A stretch of 64,000 nt of DNA from positions 988,001 to 1,052,000 of the forward strand of contig NZ_CP074373.1 of the NCBI RefSeq assembly GCF_021560035.1, read 5' to 3'. Shown one piece after another: positions 13,103 through 21,798 of the stretch. Origin of the DNA: Virgibacillus sp. NKC19-16. GTDB lineage: Bacteria; Bacillota; Bacilli; Bacillales; Amphibacillaceae. Position 1 is the stretch's first letter, and every line of letters starts with the position of its first letter. The translations under genes and the position numbers were made by a program. The notes beneath the pieces were generated by a model, which ran no database searches, was not told where the DNA came from, and saw only the letters and a program-made list of their open reading frames with translations.

Positions 13103-13150
13103 TTTTTGTGTTATGATTAAAAAAAGCAGTTTCTAAAGAGGTGAGGCCCT

Positions 13151-13567
13151 TTGTTTACGCGAATTTTACTTGCAGTAGATGGATCTGAGCATTCCATAAG
13201 ATCCGTGGATTATGCCATCCGGCTTGCGGAAAAATTTGATGGAACAATTGATGCCGTTTATGTTGTGGATGGCGATACAGCTAAAAAGGATGTACTGCAT
13301 GCTTCGAATAAGTTTGAAATAGAAAAAAAGCGAAAAGAGAAAATCAAACCAATTAAAGATTTACTAAACCAGTCGGGCGTCATATTCGGGACCCATATTC
13401 TACACGGAGAACCGGGGCCTACGATTGTAGAATTTGCCAATGAACGTGAATTTGATTGTGTGGTCATCGGAAGCCGTGGGTTAAATAACCTGCAGACGTT
13501 TATTCTGGGAAGTGTCAGTCATAAAGTGGCTAAACGTGTTGAATGTCCGGTTTTGATTGTGAAATAG
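13151..13567 (+). CDS. Universal stress protein, UspA family
   Basis: The 138-residue protein has the Usp fold: N-terminal strand ILLAVDGSEHS and the C-terminal ATP-binding pattern G-2x-G-9x-G-S, seen as GSRGLNNLQTFILGSVS. It ends VECPVLIVK, as the family usually does. It starts with TTG after AGAGGTGAGG. It is probably co-transcribed with the SulP gene upstream and ends at a terminator. Confidence 0.92.
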   Translation: MFTRILLAVDGSEHSIRSVDYAIRLAEKFDGTIDAVYVVDGDTAKKDVLHASNKFEIEKKRKEKIKPIKDLLNQSGVIFGTHILHGEPGPTIVEFANEREFDCVVIGSRGLNNLQTFILGSVSHKVAKRVECPVLIVK

Positions 13568-13580
13568 TAGATTGGTAGAG

Positions 13581-13608
13581 GCCGTCTCGAGTGAGAGGCG
13601 GCTTTTTA
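13581..13608 (+). terminator. Intrinsic terminator after the usp gene
   Basis: GCCGTCTC, loop GAGT, GAGAGGCGGC, then TTTTT. Confidence 0.85.
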
Positions 13609-13625
13609 AATTGGCTGAGAATATT

Positions 13626-13772
13626 CGGAGTTTAGAATTAAACGATCTCCGTTTAGAATTATAGCCCCCGGCTGAGCGTGGATATCGCCTTAGTGTATTA
13701 AAGCATCGCTCGAATGTGAGTGAATATTGCCTTAATAATCCAAAACATCACCCGAACACCATAAGTTACATC
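13626..13772. repeat. Degenerate array with 21-bp period
   Basis: Seven consecutive 21-bp units start at 13626, 13647, 13668, 13689, 13710, 13731 and 13752. They share spaced features rather than full identity: TTTAGAATTA occurs in units 1 and 2, ATCGC ends units 3 and 4, and CGAA recurs near the start of units 5 and 7. The spacing is exact. No gene overlaps it. Related-looking arrays lie at 60013 and 63623. Confidence 0.5.
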
Positions 13773-13782
13773 TAGCCATAAA

Positions 13783-13808
13783 AAAGGACAGACCCCGTAG
13801 AGTCCATC
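13783..13808 (-). terminator. Possible terminator of the FAD oxidoreductase gene
   Basis: On the minus strand GGAC and GTCC bracket a short loop directly after the stop codon and are followed by TTTTTTATGG. The stem is short, so this is a modest call. Confidence 0.4.
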
Positions 13809-14930
13809 CTATTTAATCGCTGTGGAAACGTCATAATCTGCTAAATCAATTTCCAACTCTTCTCCGAGTGCGAGTTTAGCTAGTTGTGTGCCGATATACG
13901 GCCCCATGGTCAGGCCGGACGCGCCCAGTCCGTTGGCGAGTAACATCCCGTCAAACCCTGGAAGTGCTCCGAATACTGGGAGAAAGCCTGGGGTAAAGGG
14001 CCGGAAACCAACTCTTGTCTCAAGCACTGTACTGTCAGACAATGCTGGCGCCACTTCTAACGCCTTTTTTAAAATTTCATGAACGCCACCTGCCGTAACT
14101 CGGGTGTCAAAGCCTGTGTGATCTTCATGGGTGGACCCAACAACTAATCGCCTATTATCAAAACCCAAAAGGTAGGAGTTGTTCGGTGGCATGACAACAG
14201 GCCATCCCGAAGTATCCGCCGCGGAGACCTCCAGGTGCATGATTTGTGCTTTTTGCATGGTGACCTCAAACGCTACACCTAAAGGCTCGAGTAATTCATT
14301 CATCCAGGCACCGGACGTGGCAATGACTGTATCTGCTTCAATTATTTCACCATCTAACTTGACACCTGTTACTTGACTGCTGCTACTTAACAGACTAGCA
14401 TCGCCATATCGGAGCACACCGCCATGTTTTTGGAAACCGCGTAATAAGGAGTCACGTAGCTTCCTGCCGTCAACCCTTGCCCCGCCACTGACATGAACAG
14501 CGCCGAAGACATCACTTAAAGGTGGAAACATTCCTTGAGTCTGTTTCGAATCAAGAAGGGAAATTTCACCGATTTCGGGAGCATCTTCCCGTCGTTTATG
14601 TGCGCGGTCGCATGTTGCGATGAGTTTCTTTTCATCGGTGTGAAGGCTAAGAGCTCCAACTTGATCGTATCCAGTTTCTGTTTCGCCATCGCTTGCAAGC
14701 TCTTCCATTAAGTGGGGATAAATACGGGCACCGCCTTTTGCTAAACGGTACCACGCTTTATTTCGACGCTGGGACAACCATGGGCATATAATCCCTGCTG
14801 CTGCATCTGTCGCTTGTCCTTTATCTTTTCGATCGACTAAGACGACCTCAGCGCCATTTTTAACAAGGTGGTAGGCTGTACTGGCGCCTAATATACCTCC
14901 ACCGATAATAATAAATTTACTTTCCTGCAT
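13809..14930 (-). CDS. NAD(P)/FAD-dependent oxidoreductase (DAO / glycine-oxidase-like)
   Basis: The 373-residue flavoprotein has the dinucleotide motif IIGGGILGASTAYHL at residues 7-21 and a second glycine-rich segment near the C-terminus (LLANGLGASGLTMGP). This matches the DAO family, which oxidises amines or D-amino acids with FAD and O2. The substrate is not deducible. It overlaps the preceding DinB gene by 14 bp, so the two are translationally coupled. Confidence 0.85.
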   Translation of the reverse strand: MQESKFIIIGGGILGASTAYHLVKNGAEVVLVDRKDKGQATDAAAGIICPWLSQRRNKAWYRLAKGGARIYPHLMEELASDGETETGYDQVGALSLHTDEKKLIATCDRAHKRREDAPEIGEISLLDSKQTQGMFPPLSDVFGAVHVSGGARVDGRKLRDSLLRGFQKHGGVLRYGDASLLSSSSQVTGVKLDGEIIEADTVIATSGAWMNELLEPLGVAFEVTMQKAQIMHLEVSAADTSGWPVVMPPNNSYLLGFDNRRLVVGSTHEDHTGFDTRVTAGGVHEILKKALEVAPALSDSTVLETRVGFRPFTPGFLPVFGALPGFDGMLLANGLGASGLTMGPYIGTQLAKLALGEELEIDLADYDVSTAIK

Positions 14931-15366
14931 TTGCTACTTGTTTCATTGCTTTCATTTTTCCAAGATGTTCATTTTCATGATGGAGCAGCATGTCAAATAA
15001 CTCGTCATATGTTTTGAAATTCATAAATTCAAACGGCAGATCTTGTTTGAAAAAGTCATCCGACAGTTCATTGATACGCGTTTGCTGTTCTTCCAAAAGT
15101 TTCACAAGTTCTGATAGGTCAGGCACTTCTGATGGCCAGTCTGCAGGTTTTGTTCCACTTGCGAACAGATCATTATATTTTTCCGGAAAATTAGCCGATT
15201 GTTTCGGATAGCCAAGAAGTAATCCTTCTGCGGTTACAAGCACATGTCCAACATGCCAGTGGATCGTATTATTAAAAGCTTGCACTTTGTAATCCGCAGT
15301 CTTCTCATCGAGATCCTTTACGAAAGAAAGAAAAGTGTTCCGTGTAAAATTAAATAGATTTGACAT
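14917..15366 (-). CDS. DinB-family protein
   Basis: About 149 residues, mostly helical. The N-terminal NFTRNTFLSFV, the His in TIHWHVGHVL and the C-terminal HHENEHLGKM supply the three spaced His residues that form the metal site of DinB/YfiT four-helix-bundle proteins, a superfamily with thiol-S-transferase members (some use bacillithiol). The ATG at 15366 is preferred to the in-frame TTG at 15381 because GGAGGG lies 7 bp before it. It is first in an operon with the FAD oxidoreductase. Confidence 0.85.
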   Translation of the reverse strand: MSNLFNFTRNTFLSFVKDLDEKTADYKVQAFNNTIHWHVGHVLVTAEGLLLGYPKQSANFPEKYNDLFASGTKPADWPSEVPDLSELVKLLEEQQTRINELSDDFFKQDLPFEFMNFKTYDELFDMLLHHENEHLGKMKAMKQVANAGK

Positions 15367-15492
15367 TTTATATCCCTCCAAAATTTTATCTACACTAACT
15401 ATAAGAATAAATAATGTGAATGTAAAATAACTTGATTTTTGTAAAGGAAATATGCGGGCAGGTGGAGAATAATTAGAGAAGGGGGTAATAAG

Positions 15493-16041
15493 ATGGAAGG
15501 AAATATAATAGGCAGGATTTTATTTTATGTTGGAATTGTAGTGATGGTCGTCGGAGTCATTTTAGCATACTCGATGGCGAATGTTACAAACTATGGAGGG
15601 CCTGCCGGAAATCGGGAAACTACCATACAATGGCCGATTTTCTTTCATACAGCAATAAGAGCTGTTATAGCTGGTTTGTTGCTTATAGGATTTTCGGAAA
15701 TCATTAAATTACTGCATTCGATTAATAGCAAAACCGGGCTTGTAAAAGGAACAACGACGAATACGGGTGCAACTGATCATGATAAAGATGAAGAGCAGCC
15801 GACGGAATGGAAACTGAGCAAAACCGATGAAGAAAAAATTTACGAAGCATATGCCGATAAAGCTATATTGGAAATTATACCATCGTCCTTTGAAGGTTAT
15901 TGTATTGTGAAACTGCAGGAATACGACGGTCCATTAGATCCGGTTATTAAAGTGGTAGATATTGGTGGGTTGAGCGTTCAGGAAGTTGCGGGTGCAGTCA
16001 CTAGAAAGAAAATATTGGATTGGTATAAAGAGCAATATTAA
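15493..16041 (+). CDS. Hypothetical membrane protein, two transmembrane helices
   Basis: The 182-residue product has hydrophobic helices at about residues 8-28 and 52-72, a polar linker and a soluble C-terminal domain of roughly 80 residues (from KLSKTDEEKIYEAY). GAAGGGGGTAATAAG precedes the ATG. No family is recognised. The C-terminal part could be a small sensory or binding domain. Confidence 0.7.
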   Translation: MEGNIIGRILFYVGIVVMVVGVILAYSMANVTNYGGPAGNRETTIQWPIFFHTAIRAVIAGLLLIGFSEIIKLLHSINSKTGLVKGTTTNTGATDHDKDEEQPTEWKLSKTDEEKIYEAYADKAILEIIPSSFEGYCIVKLQEYDGPLDPVIKVVDIGGLSVQEVAGAVTRKKILDWYKEQY

Positions 16042-16120
16042 GTAAAATATTTTTTATGAACCATTAATTATGGTAATCTAATAATTGGACACGTTATTTT
16101 ACATACGAAGGAGAATGAAC

Positions 16121-17053
16121 ATGGGTAAGACGTTAATTTTCGGACATAAAAGTCCTGATACAGATACGATTTCCTCAGCATTGGCATACGCTGATTTAAA
16201 GGGCGAGCTAGGGAAGGATGCTGAACCGGCAAGACTTGGATCTGTTAGCAAAGAAACACAATTTGCACTAGATTATTTTAGTGTAGAAGCACCGCAATTG
16301 ATTGAAAAAGTACCTAGCGATGTAGAAGACGTTATTTTAGTTGATCATAACGAATTTCAGCAAAGTGTGGATAACATTGATGAGGTACGAATCGCTGAAG
16401 TAATCGATCACCACCGCATTTCTAATTTCGAAACGAAGGAGCCACTCTATTTCCGAGCTGAGCCAGTTGGCTGTACAGCAACCATTTTAAATAAAATGTA
16501 CAAGGAAAAAGGTGTACCCGTTTCTAAAGAAATTGCAGGGTTATTAGTTTCAGCAATTATTTCTGATTCGCTATTGTTAAAATCACCGACATGCACGCAG
16601 GAAGATATCGATGCAGCATACGAATTGGCAGAAATTGCTGGTGTGAATTTGCAAACGTACGGACTTGAATTGTTACAGGCTGGTGCTGATTTAAGTGATA
16701 AAACAGTAACGGAATTGTTAACAATGGATGCCAAGGAATTTTCCATGGGTGATGCAAAAGTAGAAATCGCTCAGGTGAACGCCGTAGACACAAGTCAAAT
16801 TTATGCATTTCAGGATGATATAGAAACAGAAATCGCACAAATCGTTAAAGATAAAGATCTTGATCTATTTTTATTCGTTGTTACGGATATCCTAAACAAT
16901 GATTCGGAAGTACTTGCACGCGGCGTGGGACAAGCGAAAGTGGAGTCGGGATTTGATGTATTGTTGGATGAGAACAACAGGGCAGTATTAAAAGGTGTTG
17001 TGTCACGTAAGAAGCAGATTGTTACAGTGCTTACGGATGAATTTACAAAATAA
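16121..17053 (+). CDS. ppaC: Manganese-dependent inorganic pyrophosphatase
   Basis: Family II pyrophosphatase that hydrolyses PPi in the cytoplasm. The 310-residue length is normal. DHH-family motifs are intact: GHKSPDTD (H9, D13, D15), VDHNE and DHHRIS. The C-terminal DHHA2 domain ends with the substrate-binding SRKKQ. The ATG at 16121 is chosen over an upstream in-frame start because GAAGGAG lies 8 bp before it. A bidirectional terminator follows. Confidence 0.96.
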   Translation: MGKTLIFGHKSPDTDTISSALAYADLKGELGKDAEPARLGSVSKETQFALDYFSVEAPQLIEKVPSDVEDVILVDHNEFQQSVDNIDEVRIAEVIDHHRISNFETKEPLYFRAEPVGCTATILNKMYKEKGVPVSKEIAGLLVSAIISDSLLLKSPTCTQEDIDAAYELAEIAGVNLQTYGLELLQAGADLSDKTVTELLTMDAKEFSMGDAKVEIAQVNAVDTSQIYAFQDDIETEIAQIVKDKDLDLFLFVVTDILNNDSEVLARGVGQAKVESGFDVLLDENNRAVLKGVVSRKKQIVTVLTDEFTK

Positions 17054-17065
17054 CTTGGAACATAA

Positions 17066-17104
17066 AAAAGGCTCTTCCCAATTTAATGGAAAGAGCTTTT
17101 TTTA
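17066..17104. terminator. Bidirectional terminator between ppaC and csp
   Basis: AAAAAAGGCTCTTCC and GGAAAGAGCTTTTTTT form a stem with A/T runs on both sides, serving both convergent genes. Confidence 0.85.
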
Positions 17105-17114
17105 ATGATGTTAC

Positions 17115-17315
17115 TTAGTTTTTCACAACGTTAGTAGCTTGTGGGCCACGGTTGCCTTCTTCGATATCGAACGTTACGTTTTGACCTTCATCCAACGTTT
17201 TGAAACCTTCGCCTTGAATTGCTGAGAAGTGTACGAATACATCGTCTCCACCTTCAACTTCGATGAAACCGAAGCCTTTGTCTGCGTTAAACCATTTTAC
17301 TGAACCTGTGTTCAT
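17115..17315 (-). CDS. Cold shock protein (CspA/CspB family)
   Basis: The 66-residue single-domain RNA/DNA chaperone has the RNP1 motif KGFGFI and the RNP2 motif [13 protein letters not shown] precedes the ATG. The putative extended -10 element TGTTATACT (complement of 17505-17513) gives a leader of about 180 nt. The leader includes a perfect hairpin, GCAGATAAA/TTTATCTGC at 17415-17434. Long structured leaders are typical of cold-inducible csp genes. Confidence 0.95.
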   Translation of the reverse strand: MNTGSVKWFNADKGFGFIEVEGGDDVFVHFSAIQGEGFKTLDEGQNVTFDIEEGNRGPQATNVVKN

Positions 17316-17504
17316 GTTAATTCCTCCAAGTGCTTATTTAGCACATTTATTACTATTTCTGTTCTGGCTAACAATTCAAGACGAATAATTACTTAAAAGT
17401 TACTATATATCTTGGCAGATAAAAATTTATCTGCATAAGTGCAACGAAGGCCTATGAAAAGCCAAGTTATCTAATATTGCTAACGAACATAAATAATTAA
17501 CTTT

Positions 17505-17513
17505 AGTATAACA
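17505..17513 (-). promoter_or_regulatory. Putative extended -10 promoter of the csp gene
   Basis: On the minus strand TG-T-TATACT forms an extended -10 element about 190 bp upstream of the start codon. No convincing -35 is seen, which extended -10 promoters tolerate. Confidence 0.45.
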
Positions 17514-17586
17514 CAAAAAAACAAAAATATATACATTATAAGAAAAAAAGTTTCATAGTGGTTGAAAAAGTTGCGATATAGGGTGT

Positions 17587-18711
17587 TTAACTGCCTCTAA
17601 GGTCAAATGTTTTAAAATCAATTCTGAATTGTTCCAGCTGATCGCTATCTATTTCATAGCCAATCCCCGGCTTATCGGGAATGTTAATCACACCGTTTTT
17701 TGCAATAACTTCCGGTTTAATGATGTCTTTTTCAAAGTAAAGCGCGGAACCAGCGGTATCTCCGGGTAAAACGAATTGTGGCAGCGTCGTTAATGCGATA
17801 TTATGGGCGCGCCCTACCCCGGCTTCCAGCATACCGCCACACCAAACCTTGACGCCTTTTTGCTGACAATGATCATGAATGCGTCTTGCTTCTGTTAGTC
17901 CGCCAACACGTCCTATTTTTATATTAATAATTTCACAGCTGCCTGATTCGATTGCTTTTTTCGCATCATCCAACGAATGAATACTTTCATCCAGACATAT
18001 CGGTGTTTCTATAGCTGCCTGAAGCTTGGCGTGGTCAATGATATCATCATGCGCAAGGGGCTGTTCAATCATCATTAAATGAAAATCATCCAATTGTTTT
18101 AATAGATCGATGTCTTCTAATGTATAAGCAGAATTTGCATCTGCCATGATTGGGGTGTCAGGAAAATGCTTTCGGACTACGCGTAGCACTTCGATATCAT
18201 GGCCTGGTTTGATTTTTAGCTTGATACGTTTATATCCTTCTTGGAGATAATAGTCAATTTTATCGATTAAATCACTTGTCGAGGCTTGGATTCCAATGCT
18301 TATACCAACATCGATTTGCTTTTTTTGTCCGCCGAGCGCTTGAGTGAGTGATATATTGTTTCGCTTCGCATATAAATCCCAAATAGCGCCCTCTATTGCG
18401 GCTTTTGCCATATTATTTCGTTTAATTACTGCAAAAAGATCCGTCACTTCATCGGGATGGTTAATTTCATTTTCTTGTAAAATTTTAATTAAGAAATCCT
18501 CTATCATATGACGCGTTGTTTCTACGGTTTCTTCCGTGTACCAAGGACTCGTAAAGGCAACAGACTCCCCGAAGCCGCTGCTGCCTTTTACATCGATAGC
18601 CTCTGTTATAAAAAATTCCTTGTCCTGGATTGTTCCAAAACTTGTTGTAAATGGATTGTTTAATCTCATTTTTAAACGATGCAATTTGATTTGGCTTATT
18701 GGTAGACTCAC
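17587..18711 (-). CDS. menC: o-Succinylbenzoate synthase / N-succinylamino acid racemase (MenC-like)
   Basis: This 374-residue enolase-superfamily enzyme carries the complete set of catalytic positions: K164 and K166 (KLKIK), metal ligands D191, E216 and D241, and K265 (INIKIG). The motif [15 protein letters not shown] is typical of the combined OSBS/NSAR branch. OSBS makes o-succinylbenzoate in menaquinone synthesis; many members racemise N-succinylamino acids instead. Here it stands alone, away from other men genes, so the racemase role is equally possible. It is divergent from the flavoprotein gene at 18857. Confidence 0.85.
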   Translation of the reverse strand: MSLPISQIKLHRLKMRLNNPFTTSFGTIQDKEFFITEAIDVKGSSGFGESVAFTSPWYTEETVETTRHMIEDFLIKILQENEINHPDEVTDLFAVIKRNNMAKAAIEGAIWDLYAKRNNISLTQALGGQKKQIDVGISIGIQASTSDLIDKIDYYLQEGYKRIKLKIKPGHDIEVLRVVRKHFPDTPIMADANSAYTLEDIDLLKQLDDFHLMMIEQPLAHDDIIDHAKLQAAIETPICLDESIHSLDDAKKAIESGSCEIINIKIGRVGGLTEARRIHDHCQQKGVKVWCGGMLEAGVGRAHNIALTTLPQFVLPGDTAGSALYFEKDIIKPEVIAKNGVINIPDKPGIGYEIDSDQLEQFRIDFKTFDLRGS

Positions 18712-18760
18712 TGTTTAACACTCCTGATTATTTTATTGGAATAAATAGGTGCACTCTGTC

Positions 18761-18772
18761 TAGTGTACACTA
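18761..18772. promoter_or_regulatory. 12-bp palindrome in a divergent promoter region
   Basis: TAGTGTACACTA is a perfect palindrome midway between the divergent menC-like and flavoprotein genes. It is a candidate operator, but a palindrome of this length can also arise by chance. Confidence 0.3.
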
Positions 18773-18856
18773 TCCATGTAAGCTATAGGTGTTTAATCCA
18801 ATAGAAAAAGGGAATTTCTATTATAGAGATAATTAGTGATGAAGGGAGTAATTAAC

Positions 18857-20206
18857 ATGTCTAAACAATTTGATCTTATTGTAATAGGTACTGGTCCAAG
18901 TGGTGGAGATATAGCAAGTAAATGCAGCAATTCTGATTTAAATGTGGCCATTATAGATTCACGTGGCTATGGAGGTACATGCCCGTTACGTGGTTGTAAT
19001 CCGAAAAAAGTACTCACAAGTGCTACGAATATTATTGATCAGAATGCTCGCATGCAAGGGAATGGACTTGAAACTTCCAGCAAGATAAATTGGCAGGATT
19101 TAATAGCGTTTAAGCGCAACTTTACAGAGCCTGTTCCTGAAGCAAAGGAAAAAAGTTTAAAAGACGCCGGCGTAACGACCTTTCATGGAGAAGCACAATT
19201 TATAGGTGAAAAGGAAGTGCAGGTCGGAAATGATAATCTAAAGGCAAGTAAAATTATTATTGCAACAGGTGCATCCCCTGTTTCATTACCAATTGAAGGG
19301 GAAGAACATCTCACCTATAGTGATGAATTTTTAGAATTGGAAGAGCTACCTGAGCGGATTATTTTTGTCGGTGGTGGCTACATTTCATTTGAATTTGCGC
19401 ATATTGCAGCAAGGTCAGGAAGTGAGGTCCACATTATTCAACGGGGCGAGCAGCCACTGAAAGGGTTTGATCAAGATCTTGTTAATAAGCTTGTAAAAAA
19501 ATCAACAGATATTGGCGTTAACGTACATTTGAACGCATCTGTAAAAGAAATCGAAAAAACTGCCGATGGCTACACGGTTAAAGCAGACAAGAACGGTGAA
19601 GAAGTAACATGGCAAGGCGATATCGCCGTTCATGGTGGGGGACGCGCACCGGAGATAGATGCTCTTAATTTGGAAAAAGCAAATGTAGCATACGAAAAAG
19701 GCGGCATCACTGTTAATGAATTTATGCAAAATACCAGTAACCCAAATATTTATGCAGCAGGGGATGTGGCAAATACAAGTGGATCCCCGTTAACACCTGT
19801 TGGGCACTTAGAAGCAGAAATAGTTGCCGAAAATATTTTACAGGGAAATCAGAAAACGGCTGACTATACAGGTGTTCCATCTGTCGTATTTACCACGCCA
19901 AAGCTTGCAGCAGCTGGGATGTCTGAGGAAGAGGCTAAGGAATCTTCGCTAAATGTGGATATCAATTATATGGATATTGCGGATTGGTTCACATACAAGC
20001 ATACGAATGAAAACATTGCTTTGGTGAAAATAATTACAGACAAGGATTCAGACCATATTATAGGCGCACATTTACTAACCGGAAAGGCAGATGAGTTAAT
20101 CAATTATTTTGCAATGGCCATTCAACTGAAGCTAACAACTGCTGAGCTGAAAAAAGTAACGTATGCATTCCCAACAGCAGTCTCTGATATACCTTCCATG
20201 CTGTAG
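18857..20206 (+). CDS. Pyridine nucleotide-disulfide oxidoreductase-like flavoprotein
   Basis: The 449-residue protein has the FAD motif GTGPSGGD at residues 11-18, the redox pair C42-PLRG-C47 and an NAD(P)-binding GGGYISFEFAH around residue 175. The FAD-ribityl motif IYAAGDV lies near residue 300. It resembles glutathione reductase, dihydrolipoamide dehydrogenase and MerA. The C-terminal His-Glu dyad of those enzymes (HPT..E) reads FPTAVSD here, so the acid-base chemistry must differ. The ATG at 18857 is chosen because of GAAGGGAG 9 bp upstream. Confidence 0.85.
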   Translation: MSKQFDLIVIGTGPSGGDIASKCSNSDLNVAIIDSRGYGGTCPLRGCNPKKVLTSATNIIDQNARMQGNGLETSSKINWQDLIAFKRNFTEPVPEAKEKSLKDAGVTTFHGEAQFIGEKEVQVGNDNLKASKIIIATGASPVSLPIEGEEHLTYSDEFLELEELPERIIFVGGGYISFEFAHIAARSGSEVHIIQRGEQPLKGFDQDLVNKLVKKSTDIGVNVHLNASVKEIEKTADGYTVKADKNGEEVTWQGDIAVHGGGRAPEIDALNLEKANVAYEKGGITVNEFMQNTSNPNIYAAGDVANTSGSPLTPVGHLEAEIVAENILQGNQKTADYTGVPSVVFTTPKLAAAGMSEEEAKESSLNVDINYMDIADWFTYKHTNENIALVKIITDKDSDHIIGAHLLTGKADELINYFAMAIQLKLTTAELKKVTYAFPTAVSDIPSML

Positions 20207-20269
20207 ATTGCACGTGTCAGCTGTATTGGTTAATATATAACCAAGTGAAATGTAAATGGAGGTTGACTC

Positions 20270-20653
20270 ATGTGGAATGATTTTAAAGAGTTCGCGTTTA
20301 AAGGAAATGTAATGGATTTAGCAGTTGCAGTCATTATTGGTGGAGCTTTTGGTGCAATTGTAACATCACTCGTCGATAATATTATTACACCACTAGTAGG
20401 GATATTGCTGGGTGGTGTTGATTTCACCAACTTAATGATTAGGGTTGGTGATGCAGAGATCTTATATGGTAGCTTTATTCAATCGGTTTTTGATTTTGTT
20501 GTTATTGCTTTTTCTATTTTCCTATTTATTCGTTTGCTGATGAAATTTAAGCGGAAGGAAGAAGAGGTTGAAGAAGAGCCGGAAGTAGATGTACAGGAAG
20601 AGCTGCTAACAGAAATTAGAGATTTGCTGAAAGAGCAGAATAAATTGAACTAA
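20270..20653 (+). CDS. mscL: Large-conductance mechanosensitive channel MscL
   Basis: The 127-residue protein matches the family: an amphipathic N-terminus (MWNDFKEFAFKGN), TM1 with VMDLAVAVIIGGAFG, a periplasmic loop, TM2 (about residues 68-90), and an acidic C-terminal helical bundle. It opens on hypo-osmotic shock. GGAGG precedes the ATG. Together with the osmoprotectant transporter at 42.3-45.7 kb it points to life with salinity changes. Confidence 0.96.
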   Translation: MWNDFKEFAFKGNVMDLAVAVIIGGAFGAIVTSLVDNIITPLVGILLGGVDFTNLMIRVGDAEILYGSFIQSVFDFVVIAFSIFLFIRLLMKFKRKEEEVEEEPEVDVQEELLTEIRDLLKEQNKLN

Positions 20654-20785
20654 GCGGAGAGGAAAATCGTATATTTTACATAGATTCCTCAAGAAGAAGT
20701 AGAAAGAGGAATTGAAAATTGGCTGGGAAAATAAAATGGTATAGCCGTATTAGAAAAGGCATTTATACGAGCAGGAGTGGAGACG

Positions 20786-21391
20786 ATGGCTGAAAAGATC
20801 GCATTATCCTTCAGTGGCGGGAAGGATAGTTGTTTAGCATTGTATCGGTTGCAGGAACAAAATATGGAAGTTTCTTGTCTGGTTACCACGGTATGGAAAG
20901 AGAAGCAGAAAACAGTTGCACATGATGAAAAGCTAGATCGAATCAAAGCACAGGCAGAAAGTTTTAACATTCCAGAACATTTTATAGAAACGGATTTTGA
21001 TACGTATACGCACGATTTTGTGGAAACGTTGAAGGAATTAAAGAGACTTTATAATATTGATGCAGTTGCTTTTGGTGATATTTACTTGGAAGGACATCGA
21101 GAGTGGGGTGAACAGGTTGCAGAAGCGGCTGGGCTTAAAGCGCTATATCCATTATGGTCCAAGAAAGAAGACGCGCCTGACTTATTGCGGGAATTCGTGT
21201 CACTGGATTTTAAGGCGGTAGTCATTAGAGTAGATGATGCAAAACTTCCTAAAGAATGGGTAGGTCGCAAATTAGATGAAGCTTTTATCCAAGATATTAG
21301 AGAGCAAGATGTGTGCCCAATGGGGGAATCGGGCGAGTACCATACCACTGTGTTTGATGGGCCGATATTCAGATATCCCCTCCGTAATTAA
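20786..21391 (+). CDS. Dph6-like ATP pyrophosphatase-domain protein
   Basis: The 201-residue protein has the PP-loop SGGKDSCLA at residues 8-16. Its C-terminal motif GESGEYHTTVFDGP is characteristic of the diphthine-ammonia ligase-like branch of adenine-nucleotide alpha hydrolases. Bacteria lack diphthamide, so the substrate is unknown. The ATG at 20786 is used (AGGAG 8 bp upstream); the GTG at 20777 is inside that site. The 130 bp upstream have a coding-like look but contain stops. Confidence 0.82.
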   Translation: MAEKIALSFSGGKDSCLALYRLQEQNMEVSCLVTTVWKEKQKTVAHDEKLDRIKAQAESFNIPEHFIETDFDTYTHDFVETLKELKRLYNIDAVAFGDIYLEGHREWGEQVAEAAGLKALYPLWSKKEDAPDLLREFVSLDFKAVVIRVDDAKLPKEWVGRKLDEAFIQDIREQDVCPMGESGEYHTTVFDGPIFRYPLRN

Positions 21392-21454
21392 TTGTGAATA
21401 GAACATCATTCCTCTCCAAAAGCTATCGATAAAGCAGGAAAGGAGGGGACAATG

Positions 21455-21607
21455 ATGGGTGGAAAACCAAAAGGGCCAAAGCAACAAGAAAAGCCAAACT
21501 TACCGAAAAGCCCAGAGCAACCATATGGAGAACCATTAAGCGGATCGCATAAAGTAAAACAGAGAAATCACTCACGCCAGAATAAGGGCGCGGATCACGA
21601 TATGTAA
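21455..21607 (+). CDS. sspP: Small acid-soluble spore protein P (SspP)
   Basis: The 50-residue product, basic and Pro/Gln/Lys-rich, carries the SspP signature near its end: EPLSGSHKVKQRNHSRQ, closing with HDM. This closely follows B. subtilis SspP. It is a minor protein of the dormant spore core, usually expressed under sigma-G. AGGAGGGG lies just upstream. The second of two consecutive ATGs (21455) gives the better spacing. A terminator follows directly. Confidence 0.85.
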   Translation: MGGKPKGPKQQEKPNLPKSPEQPYGEPLSGSHKVKQRNHSRQNKGADHDM

Positions 21608-21619
21608 AGTTGGATCAAG

Positions 21620-21647
21620 CAAAAGGCAGCTGGTGCTGCCTTTTGTA
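21620..21647 (+). terminator. Intrinsic terminator after sspP
   Basis: AAAAGGCAGC, loop TGGT, GCTGCCTTTTGT. Confidence 0.8.
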
Positions 21648-21737
21648 TTGTGAAAAGGTTGCGATGAAAAAGGGGGTGCTGGGGCATTACTAGGATGATC
21701 GATTAGATATTTTTTCTGAAATAGGTTTATGTCTTAT

Positions 21738-21765
21738 ACAATTTCTGTACATTTTCCATAGGTTA
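21738..21765 (+). promoter_or_regulatory. Putative sigma-K promoter of the cotD-like gene
   Basis: ACA at 21738-21740 and CATAGGTTA at 21757-21765 fit the sigma-K pattern (AC in -35; CATAnnnTA in -10) with a 16-bp spacer, about 35 bp before the coat gene. Late mother-cell expression is what a coat protein needs. Confidence 0.55.
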
Positions 21766-21798
21766 ATAGTGAACCTATCATAGGAAAGGGGATTTTAA

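Noticed and set aside
13581-13608. Riboswitch or T-box leaders near transport and amino acid genes
   Set aside because: No T-box sequence, SAM, lysine or other riboswitch core was recognised upstream of any gene in the window; hairpins seen are plain terminators.
20654-20785. Coding-like stretch before the Dph6-like gene (EEVERGIENWLGK, AVLEKAFIRAG)
   Set aside because: It is interrupted by stops and has no start or recognisable family; at most a gene remnant, too weak to annotate.
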